A DNA stretch of 64,000 bases. Source: Metamycoplasma cloacale. GTDB lineage: Bacteria; Bacillota_I; Bacilli_A; Mycoplasmatales; Metamycoplasmataceae. The translations under genes were made by a program, and so were the position numbers. The stretch covers positions 124,001 through 188,000 of the forward strand of contig NZ_LR215049.1 in the NCBI RefSeq assembly GCF_900660735.1, given 5' to 3'. The notes beneath the pieces were generated by a model that had not been told where the DNA came from, made no database searches, and saw only the letters and a list, made by a program, of their open reading frames with translations. Of this stretch, positions 56,832 through 64,000 are shown piece by piece. Within the stretch, counting starts at the first letter, position 1. Each line of letters starts with the position of its first letter.

Positions 56832-56853
56832 ATATCTATTTTTTTGAAATAGA
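56832..56853 (+). promoter_or_regulatory. Hairpin in the leader of small membrane protein 3
   Basis: TATCTATTT pairs with AAATAGATA around a T-rich loop, ~15 bases upstream of the AAGGAGG ribosome binding site. It may be regulatory or part of a terminator. Confidence 0.35.
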
Positions 56854-56876
56854 TATCCTTATTTATAAGGAGGAAC

Positions 56877-57491
56877 ATGAAGTCATTATTTAATTATAGA
56901 AAGACAATAATTTTTGGAATTGTTTGATCGGCAATTCGACACTTTGCAATTGTTCTTGTAGTAATATCTTTAATAGTGGCATTTATTGCTGATATTTATT
57001 TTGATTATATATGGGTGATATCACTATCTATATGAATGCTTTGCGTTGTTGTTGAATATATTTTTCTATTTACTAAAATATATCTTTATATTGGCGAAAA
57101 TCCCTTATGAAGATTTATATGTTTAGGAGCAACATTCATAGTAGCTGATTTAATTGGTTTTATTTGATTGTGAAAATTAAAAACTAACGCTATACAAAAA
57201 GGTGTCTTCAATAGATTTGTTAATATATTTATTGTGACAGCTATATTTGGTATTATCTGTCCAATATTTCATATTGTAAGCATAATTTATTCAATTATTT
57301 TCTATAGAAAAATTGAGTATAAAATATATAAAAAATTATTTTTAGCGGGAATATTCGTACCAATAATGTTGTTAATTGCTCTTATAATGCTTAAAAACAG
57401 CAAGTTTAAAATAATAGAGTCATTTGATGATGAATTTGATAGTTCGGTTGAAACAATTAAAGATAATTCTTATAATAGATTACCTGAATAA
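56877..57491 (+). CDS. Small membrane protein 3 ending in NRLPE
   Basis: A 204-residue protein with about five hydrophobic segments, then an acidic hydrophilic tail (SFDDEFDSSVETIKD) ending SYNRLPE. AAGGAGG lies close to the ATG. It carries the same C-terminal pentapeptide pattern as the two preceding genes but is longer. No family recognised. Confidence 0.78.
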
Positions 57492-57626
57492 TCAAACAGT
57501 CGGTTTAAAGCCGATTTTTTTATTCACTAATATTTATAATTAAATTAAAAAATATCTTGTATCTTTTTTAATTGATAAAACACAAAAGATATTCTACTTT
57601 TTTAAAAATACATTTTATAGCCGTTA

Positions 57627-57776
57627 ATGAAATCATGACAAAAAAGTTTTAATGTATTGAAACAGAGATTGTTTAATATTTTTATTATAGTATTACTAAC
57701 TTTAATAAGTTTTATTATTTCAACAGAGTTGTATTTATGGTTATATTCTAAAATTCAAATTTTGATCAATAAATAA
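57627..57776 (+). CDS. Possible 49-residue membrane peptide
   Basis: MKSWQKSFNVLKQRLFN then a strongly hydrophobic helix (IFIIVLLTLISFII) and a short polar end (YSKIQILINK). The Lys/Arg start and single membrane helix make a plausible small membrane protein. There is no Shine-Dalgarno and no clear -10 at the leaderless distance, so it may be a remnant or chance frame. Confidence 0.3.
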
Positions 57777-57871
57777 TTTGTATTATTGTCTTAATATGTA
57801 CATTTGTTAAATGATATTTTTTTAATGGAGAATAAAAAACTCAATGATTAATAAGAAATTACATAGTTATA

Positions 57872-57900
57872 ATATATCCAGCATAATTTGCTGGATATAT
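57872..57900 (-). terminator. Terminator of the NUDIX gene
   Basis: ATATATCCAGCA (57872-57883) pairs perfectly with TGCTGGATATAT (57889-57900) around TAATT. Confidence 0.7.
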
Positions 57901-57912
57901 AAAAAGTTGTTT

Positions 57913-58335
57913 TTAAGGTTGAATGGTTTCGATATAGAATTGCAATGCTTTGTTAAAAATTTTTAGATCATCTGAATAAGTAATTCTGTATTTTGCAGTT
58001 TGAATGTCAACTCATTCAACGATTTGAATTTCAGATTCTTGATTAATTAAAATATCTGTTAATGGTTCGGCTACGAAATAAATTACATCTTTTATTGTTA
58101 AAAGCAATGGTGAATAAGTGTTTTTCTCTCTAAAACCATCAATGATTTTAATATCAATATTAGTTTCTTCCTTGACCTCTCTGATTGCTGTTTGTTCTTC
58201 TGTTTCATTAGCTTCAACATGCCCCTTCGGGAAACCTCAATGACCAGCATTTTGTTCTACTAATAAAACATTTATTTTGTGTCCATCGTGTTTAAAAACA
58301 ATCGCTCCACAAGATTTTTCTTTTTTAACTGTCAT
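57913..58335 (-). CDS. NUDIX hydrolase (MutT/Ap4A hydrolase type)
   Basis: A 140-residue NUDIX protein. The Nudix box is complete: G-x5-E-x7-REVKEE at about residues 38-57 (starts GHVEANETEEQ). The preceding HWGFPKGHVE motif is typical of diadenosine tetraphosphate hydrolases, so Ap4A hydrolysis is the best guess over 8-oxo-dGTP. One in-frame UGA (Trp in HWGF). No Shine-Dalgarno; a TATTAA hexamer lies 7 nt before the ATG, so probably leaderless. Confidence 0.88.
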
Positions 58336-58475
58336 ATATATTTTAATAATAGCACATAAAAAATAAATGATTTAAGTTTTAAAAATACTTTTAAGGCAAA
58401 TTATTTTAATTATGTTGTTTTTTATAATAGTGTTGGTAAAATATAAATATATTTATATATATTTAGGAAGTTTTT

Positions 58476-60581
58476 ATGGAAAATAAATATCTTACTTTGT
58501 ATCGTCAATTTCGCCCGAATAGTTTTGATGAAGTAAAAGGGCAAAAAAACATTATTACAACACTAAAAAACATTATTTTAACTAACAAAATTTCGCACGC
58601 ATATTTATTTTGCGGACCTCATGGCACTGGTAAGACATCGGTGGCCAAAATTTTTGCTAACACGATTAATTGTAGACATTCATCCGATAAGTTAAAACCT
58701 TGTTTAGAATGTATTGAAAATATTGATCGTAATTTAGATATTATCGAAATAGATGCCGCTTCAAATACTGGAATTGATGATATTCGTGAATTAAGAGAAA
58801 AAATCAAACACGTACCAACACATTCAAATTACAAAATATATATTATTGATGAAGTACATATGTTATCAAAAGGAGCTTTTAATGCATTATTAAAAACATT
58901 AGAAGAACCACCACAACATGCAATTTTTATTTTAGCTACAACAGATCCTCAAAAAATACCTTTTACTATTTTAAGTAGAGTTCAAAGATTTAATTTCCAA
59001 AAAATCAATCTCAATGAAATCATTGATCATTTGAAATACATTTTTGATAAAGAAAATATTCAATATCAAAATAATGTATTAACAACCATTGCTAAATTAG
59101 GAAAAGGAAGTTTAAGAGATACATTGAGTATTGCCGATCAAATATCTGTATATGTTGGCAACGGGGTTATTTCAAATGAATCAATTGAGGAACTTTTTGG
59201 ATTAGCAAATAAAGAATATGCGATAGATATTTTAAATTTACTATATTCTAAAAATACAAAAGCAGTTTTACAAAATTTACATAAATTAATTGAACAAGGA
59301 ATTAATTTAGAGAAATTATTAGTACAATTAATCGATATTTTAAGAGATTATATTATTTATATCAAAACTAAATCAGGTGATTTACTTGAATTGATTGAAT
59401 TAGAAGATATAAATAAATTAAATCTAACAACAGAGATTGCATATATTTATGTTGAAGAAATAAATAAAACAATTAAAGAATTAAAATATAGCGATTATAT
59501 TATCCAAAACGTTGAACTATTATTTTTAAAATTGACTCATGTAAAAAATATTGAAGATAATCAAAATGTTAAAGTTTTACCTAAAACAGACACAATTGAG
59601 ATTCCACAAAATTTAATTCAGACCAATCAACATTCAACAAATCAAGCCTTTTTTGAAAAAACAACTGATATTGATGAAATGGTTAATTTAGATGCTGAAT
59701 CAAATCATTTCGATCAAGATTTTGAAAATACAACTGACTTTGTTGTTAATGAAAAGGTTGTAAATAAAACAATTGCTGATAATAAGGGAAATACATTTTT
59801 AAATTTATCCGATATTCAAACAAAAACACATACAACAGAAATTGACATTGACACAATTTTAGAAAGAACTTCTGAAATTATGGTTAATGAAAATACTAAA
59901 TTAATGGATCAAAATGATTTAAATAATTCAATTATTTCAAGCTCATTTGATAATACAGATGAAAATGAAATTAACGATTTTCAAGAAAATAACCAATTAT
60001 TCGAGAAACAAGATAGTTTAATTTCTGATATTGATAATAAGATTAAGACACAGACTATGGAGTTTAAACAACGTGAATTCATTGATCAAGAAACATTAAT
60101 TGAATGTTTGATTATTAATATGAATCAAAAGAAAAATGTTTTACAAAAACTTCCAAATGTTGTTGATTATGCTGGTATGGACGCAACTAATTTTTCACAG
60201 CTTGAAACTAAATTGAAGAAACAAAAAGATATTGAATTAATCAATTTAATCAAAGATATGAAATTAAAGGCTTCTGCAAAAGATTTTGTTATTTTTGTAG
60301 GAAACAACACCTTAAACGTTATTACCTTGAATAAAAAGGCATACGAACATTCAATTGTTTGTTCGGCTGCTCATTTATTTGGTAGATTTGTCCATATTAT
60401 GGCAATTACTGATAAACAATATGAAGACATAAAGAAATATTGAAAAGATCACATTGATGAAATTAGAACAAGAAAACCAAAAATTACTTTCCAAGATTTA
60501 GCGAAGAAATATGACAAAGAATTAAAAAAATTAGAAGAAGCTGGTAGAGAAATTTTTGGCGATGATTTTATGGTTAAATAA
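58476..60581 (+). CDS. dnaX: DNA polymerase III gamma/tau subunit
   Basis: Clamp-loader ATPase subunit, 701 residues. Walker A GPHGTGKTSV lies near residue 46, zinc-binding Cys residues at CRHSS and CLEC near 64-80, Walker B YIIDEVHM near 124, and the sensor 1 region ATTDPQKIP. Domain III is followed by a long Asn/Asp/Glu-rich linker (residues ~360-530) and a C-terminal tau-type domain. GGAAG lies upstream. It heads the cluster dnaX-ebfC-recR-tmk-holB-rsmI. No programmed frameshift site was noted, but this was not studied closely. Confidence 0.95.
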
Positions 60582-60593
60582 AAGGAGAACACA

Positions 60594-60893
60594 ATGGCAA
60601 TGAATATGAATGAAATGCTTAAAAAAGCAAAAAGATTACAAACTGAAATGGAATTAAAAGAAAAAGAAATTCAAAATAAAGAATTTTTAATAGAAAAACA
60701 AGGAATTAGCTTAGTAATAACAGGAAGACGTAAAGTAAAATCAATTACTATTAATGAAGCTTTAATTGATCCAGATGATCCTGAATTAATTCAAGATCTA
60801 GTAATGTTGGCTATTAATGAAGGAATTGATAAAGTTGAAGAAGCATATGCTGAACTTGAAAGTGAATATTCAGCATCAGGATTACCTTTTTAA
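60594..60893 (+). CDS. ebfC: YbaB/EbfC nucleoid-associated protein
   Basis: A 99-residue DNA-binding protein found between dnaX and recR in most bacteria. An N-terminal coiled helix (MNEMLKKAKRLQTEMELKEKE) is followed by the beta core (GISLVITGRRKVKSITI) and the conserved LIDPDDPELIQDLV segment. The gene position is as diagnostic as the sequence. AAAGGAG precedes the ATG. Its stop overlaps the recR start as TAATG. Confidence 0.93.
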   Translation: MAMNMNEMLKKAKRLQTEMELKEKEIQNKEFLIEKQGISLVITGRRKVKSITINEALIDPDDPELIQDLVMLAINEGIDKVEEAYAELESEYSASGLPF

Positions 60894-61480
60894 TGAATAA
60901 ATATTTTGAAGAATTGGAATTATTACTTAAAAAAATTCCTGGATTTTCTAAAAAACAGATTCAAAAAACAATTGCATATATTATCGAAAGCAATGATATT
61001 GAAATTAATGAATTGATTCAAAAAATCAATAATCTAAAACAAAATATTAAGAAATGCGATATATGTAATTGCTACACAACTGATGCGAATTGTTCAATAT
61101 GTATAGATAAAACCCGTAGTAGAAGTTTATTTGTAGTTGAAAATCATTTGGATGTACAAAAAATTGAAAATTTAGATTTTTATAAAGGTTATTATTTCGT
61201 ACTTGAAGGTTTGTATAAACTGAAAGATAACGAAAACAAAGTTTTAAATAACATTGATAAATTGATTGAATTAGGAAATAAATATAACGAAATCATTTTG
61301 GGGTTACCCGCAACTCTTGAAGGTCATTTTTCAATGGAATATTTAAAGAAATTGTTAAAAAAACATTATCCAAATTTAAGCGTTTATCAATTATCAATGG
61401 GTCTTCCAATGGGTTCTACATTAGAATATATTGATCCAATTACACTAAAACAATCATTAATTAACAAAATTAAAATGTAA
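60893..61480 (+). CDS. recR: Recombination mediator RecR
   Basis: Part of RecFOR gap repair, 195 residues. The helix-hairpin-helix region at [12 protein letters not shown] is followed by the C4 zinc motif (CDIC...CSIC, residues ~56-72), the TOPRIM segment ([11 protein letters not shown]) and the C-terminal Walker-B-like [20 protein letters not shown]. The TOPRIM part is diverged, as in other mycoplasmas. Coupled to ebfC by overlap; tmk follows 11 nt downstream. Confidence 0.93.
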   Translation: MNKYFEELELLLKKIPGFSKKQIQKTIAYIIESNDIEINELIQKINNLKQNIKKCDICNCYTTDANCSICIDKTRSRSLFVVENHLDVQKIENLDFYKGYYFVLEGLYKLKDNENKVLNNIDKLIELGNKYNEIILGLPATLEGHFSMEYLKKLLKKHYPNLSVYQLSMGLPMGSTLEYIDPITLKQSLINKIKM

Positions 61481-61491
61481 GGAATACAATT

Positions 61492-62139
61492 ATGAAATCA
61501 CAAAATGGTAAATTTATAACAATTGAAGGTATGGATGGAGCAGGAAAATCAACTATTATTAGTATGCTAAAGGTATATTTAGAAGAAAATAATTTAGTTG
61601 ATAAATTTGTTTTTACAAGAGAACCTGGTTCTGCATTTTCAAAAGAAGCAGAAAAAATTAGAAACCTAATTTTAGATAATCAAAATTCATTTTCTCAAAT
61701 GGTTGATGCATTATTATTCGCAACATCTCGTAGATTGAATTTAGAAAAAGGTATTTGACCTGCAATTGAAAGTGGAAAACATGTCATTAGCGATAGATAT
61801 TGACATTCATCATTTGTTTACCAAGGTATTTTAGGTGAAGTTGGTTTGCAAACTGTTAAACAACTAAATGAAATTGCAACCAACAACACAAAACCTGATT
61901 TTGTGATTTTTCTAGATCTTGAACCACAAACTTCGGTTGAAAGATTAACACATTTAAGAACTTCAATGGATCGCCTAGAACACACCGATATTAAATATTA
62001 TGAAAATTTAAAAGAAGCATATTTAAATGTTATTAACGACGATCCGCAACAATTTAGAATCATTGATGCTAAATGTGATATTAACGAACTATTCCAACGT
62101 GTTTTAAATGTTTTAAAACAAGAAGGAGTGTTGAATTAG
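61492..62139 (+). CDS. tmk: Thymidylate kinase
   Basis: Phosphorylates dTMP to dTDP, 215 residues. P-loop GMDGAGKST at residues 13-21, the dTMP-binding TREPG near 42, [12 protein letters not shown] near 100 and a LID region [13 protein letters not shown]-type near 142 followed by DRLE. Ribosome binding site AAGGAAT. The stop TAG overlaps the GTG start of holB (TAGTG). Confidence 0.95.
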
Positions 62140-63029
62140 TGATCCAAACATTTTATAAAATCATTGACAATGCATATACGTTAAACAAATTAAGTCAAGT
62201 TTATTTGCTTGAGGGTCAAAATAGTATTAATTTTGAACCTTATATTTTATATTTTTGTAATAAACTAAACAATGACAATATAGTTAAATATGAAGAACTA
62301 TCTAATAAGTCATATGTTTATAAAAACACAAACAAACAAGGAAATATTTCAAAAGAAGAAATTAATGCACTAATTCAGAGAGTGTATGAAAGTACTTTTA
62401 ATGTTAAAAGAAAGAAAATTTTAATTATTGAAAATGTTGAAAATGGTAATATTTCAACATTAAATTCATTATTAAAATTTCTTGAAAACCCACCATTAAA
62501 TACATACATTTTATTAACGACAAACAACATTGATTTTGTATTAAAAACAATTAAATCAAGAGCAAACATTATTACAATTAATAAAAACATCTCTAATCAT
62601 TCCAACATTCAATTTGCTTCGTTTTATTCACTTTTAACAGAAAATGAAGAACAATTAAATTTAATCAAGCAAGATTTATCGATTGAATTACTTGAACAAA
62701 CTTATTCTTTATTATGCAATGCACCTGTTAAACCATTGACTTTACTGTCATTTTTAGATATGTCTATAAAGGATAATAATTTCAAAGCAATGATTTTATT
62801 TATCAAACAATTTTTACTAGAAACTGTCAAAACAAAAACTATTGCTTTTTCAAACAATTTTATTGTGCTAAAGACAATAAATTGTATAAAGAAATGACAT
62901 AATTTTGATAAAGAAAATGAATTAATTGAATTATGCAATCAGACATTAGAAATTTTTAACATTAATGTTAATATGAATTTACAGATTAAAAATTTCATTT
63001 CTAAATTAGGAGCAATTTATGGAATATAA
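62139..63029 (+). CDS. holB: DNA polymerase III delta-prime subunit
   Basis: Clamp-loader subunit, 296 residues. It lacks a Walker A motif, as expected for delta-prime. The AAA+ fold is seen in KKILIIENVENGN near residue 88, STLNSLLKFLENPP near 105 and LTTNNIDFVLKTIKSRA near 122, the counterpart of the SRC motif region (SRA here). The GTG start overlaps tmk and is preceded by AAGGAG. The 3' end overlaps rsmI by 11 nt. Gene order supports the call. Confidence 0.88.
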
Positions 63030-63729
63030 ATTAAATATCGTGGGAACCCCTATTGGTAATTTAGATGATATTACAATCAGAGCGCTTAATACTTTGAAAT
63101 CATCAGATGTTATTTTGTGTGAAGATATTCGTGTTGGTCAAAAATTGTTAAAACATTATGAAATTACCGGTAAGACATTAATAAGTTATCATAATTTCAA
63201 TGAGCATCAAATTACACCTAAAATTATTCATTTAATTCAACAGGGAAAAAATGTTTCATTAATAACAGATGCAGGAATGCCTTGTATTTCAGATCCTGGT
63301 TTTGAAATAATTAAAGTTGCAAAACAGAACAATATTTTTATTGATGTAATTGGTGGACCAACTGCGTTAATTCATGCATTAATTAAAGCCAATTTTTCAA
63401 ATACATTTACTTTTCTTGGATTTTTAAAAGATAAATCTATTTCACGTCAAAATCAATTAAAAGAGTTAAATCCAGGCACATATGTATGTTATGTATCACC
63501 ACATAAATTACATAGCACAATTCAGGATTTTGAAATTATATTTAATGATAATATTCAATTGTATTTAATTAAAGAAATGACTAAATTACATGAGTTTTCT
63601 TATGAAGGAACACCTAAAGAAATTTTGCAATTAATTTCTGATAATGAAAAAGGTGAGTTTAGTTTAGTATTTGATATTAAACCAATTAAGAAAACCAAAA
63701 TTAATAAATACGCTAAAGAAATAATTTAA
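63019..63729 (+). CDS. rsmI: 16S rRNA 2'-O-ribose methyltransferase RsmI
   Basis: Methylates C1402 of 16S rRNA, 236 residues. The tetrapyrrole-methylase fold shows VGTPIGNLDDITIRA near residue 8, ISYHNFNEHQ near 56, LITDAGMPCISDPGFE near 77 and GGPTALIHALI near 109. It is shorter than the ~285 residues of many bacteria because the C-terminal helical extension is missing. It starts inside holB and is followed by a terminator. Confidence 0.93.
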   Translation: MEYKLNIVGTPIGNLDDITIRALNTLKSSDVILCEDIRVGQKLLKHYEITGKTLISYHNFNEHQITPKIIHLIQQGKNVSLITDAGMPCISDPGFEIIKVAKQNNIFIDVIGGPTALIHALIKANFSNTFTFLGFLKDKSISRQNQLKELNPGTYVCYVSPHKLHSTIQDFEIIFNDNIQLYLIKEMTKLHEFSYEGTPKEILQLISDNEKGEFSLVFDIKPIKKTKINKYAKEII

Positions 63730-63730
63730 A

Positions 63731-63757
63731 AACCTAAAGTAGTACACTTTAGATTTT
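63731..63757 (+). terminator. Terminator of the dnaX-rsmI cluster
   Basis: CTAAAGT (63734-63740) pairs with ACTTTAG (63746-63752), followed by TTTTT. Confidence 0.75.
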
Positions 63758-63768
63758 TATTTACAAAA

Positions 63769-64000
63769 TTATTGTTCTAATAAATGATTTATTTCTTCCT
63801 CTTCTAATTGAGCTTTTGATATTCTTTTGTTTAAATAATTATCTTTTTGTCATTCAAGAATATCTTGAGTTTTGATATCGCAATTGATTTTGCTAATAGA
63901 TGTTTGATAAATATTTTCCAACACAATTTCAAAAAAGGTTTGGAAATGTAAATCATTGGTAATAATTTTTAAATTTTTTTCACAATGAATTACTTGAAAT
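63769..64000 (-). CDS. Protein C-terminus, partial
   Basis: The last 77 residues of a gene that enters from beyond the window. The visible part is soluble and mixed alpha/beta in appearance (KIITNDLHFQTFFEIV near its start) and ends in an acidic stretch AQLEEEEINHLLEQ. It converges with rsmI. Too little is visible to name it. Confidence 0.6.

Larger units (their letters stand above)
57492..57912. other. Gene-poor gap after the LPE-protein cluster
   Basis: It holds a terminator-like TCGG..CCGA stem with T-run near 57500-57522, one possible 49-codon membrane peptide (57627-57776) and the terminator hairpin of the NUDIX gene near 57872-57900. Otherwise it is AT-rich sequence with no further support for genes. 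Confidence 0.6.

Overview
AT-rich mollicute chromosome. UGA must be read as tryptophan throughout: lepA, rpsB, tsf, cysS, metK, secA, lysS, eno and most other genes run full length only in genetic code 4. Catabolic ornithine carbamoyltransferase, carbamate kinase and an APC-type arginine/ornithine exchanger, a p37/p69/p29-type thiamine transporter and a decayed phosphoglucose isomerase together point to an arginine-fermenting Mycoplasma of the hominis cluster (Metamycoplasma). That placement is inference. No rRNA, tRNA, insertion sequence or CRISPR array was seen.

Layout. 1-2753: membrane proteins and lepA (minus strand). 2754-4783: rpsB-tsf behind a structured leader. 4883-6203: split chromate-type transporter. 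6221-9799: rlmB and cysS diverging from argS. 9847-11757: a membrane protein and metK, which sits behind a divergent S-box-like (SAM) riboswitch. 11874-15778: a membrane protein, a DUF402 protein and tsaE-tsaB-tsaD for tRNA t6A. 15799-19240: minus-strand p37-p69 transporter operon under a TPP riboswitch. Its probable ATPase (p29-like) lies apart at 22028. 19300-21921: S1 protein, degenerate pgi, ldh. 22831-25563: Mg2+ P-type ATPase. 25828-30235: arginine block arcD, mscL, arcB, arcC, without arcA. 30329-34559: anchored coiled-coil protein, asnA, pgk, then a tail-anchored protein and the c-di-AMP synthase. 34811-36004: tuf. 36119-38260: a large coiled-coil protein behind a 20-T promoter spacer. 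38371-43114: lysS, an ABC-F protein with one decayed ATP site, eno. 43378-48938 is the accessory region. It holds a three-gene minus-strand operon (small repeat protein, DUF262-HNH nuclease, DUF285 repeat protein) behind a (TA)14 tract that runs into the -10 box, and a cysteine-peptidase-like gene split by two homopolymer frameshifts. 49002-53110: a DUF3196-like protein, trigger factor, a membrane protein and an orphan nucleotidyltransferase-like gene. 53308-57491: secA followed by three small membrane proteins that all end in RLPE or KLPE. 57913-63729: NUDIX hydrolase and the replication/repair cluster dnaX-ebfC-recR-tmk-holB-rsmI.

Themes. Many genes without a Shine-Dalgarno sequence have a TATAAT-like hexamer ending exactly 7 nt before the start codon, as expected for leaderless mRNAs. 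Two riboswitch-like leaders each put the ribosome binding site in the 3' arm of a hairpin followed by a T-run. Simple-sequence tracts sit in two promoters and at three coding frameshifts, which suggests phase variation of surface or defence functions, although decay or assembly error is possible at the coding sites. The best candidate for an undescribed system is the (TA)14-controlled DUF262-HNH operon at 43378-46306; the nucleotidyltransferase-like gene at 52349-53110 is second.
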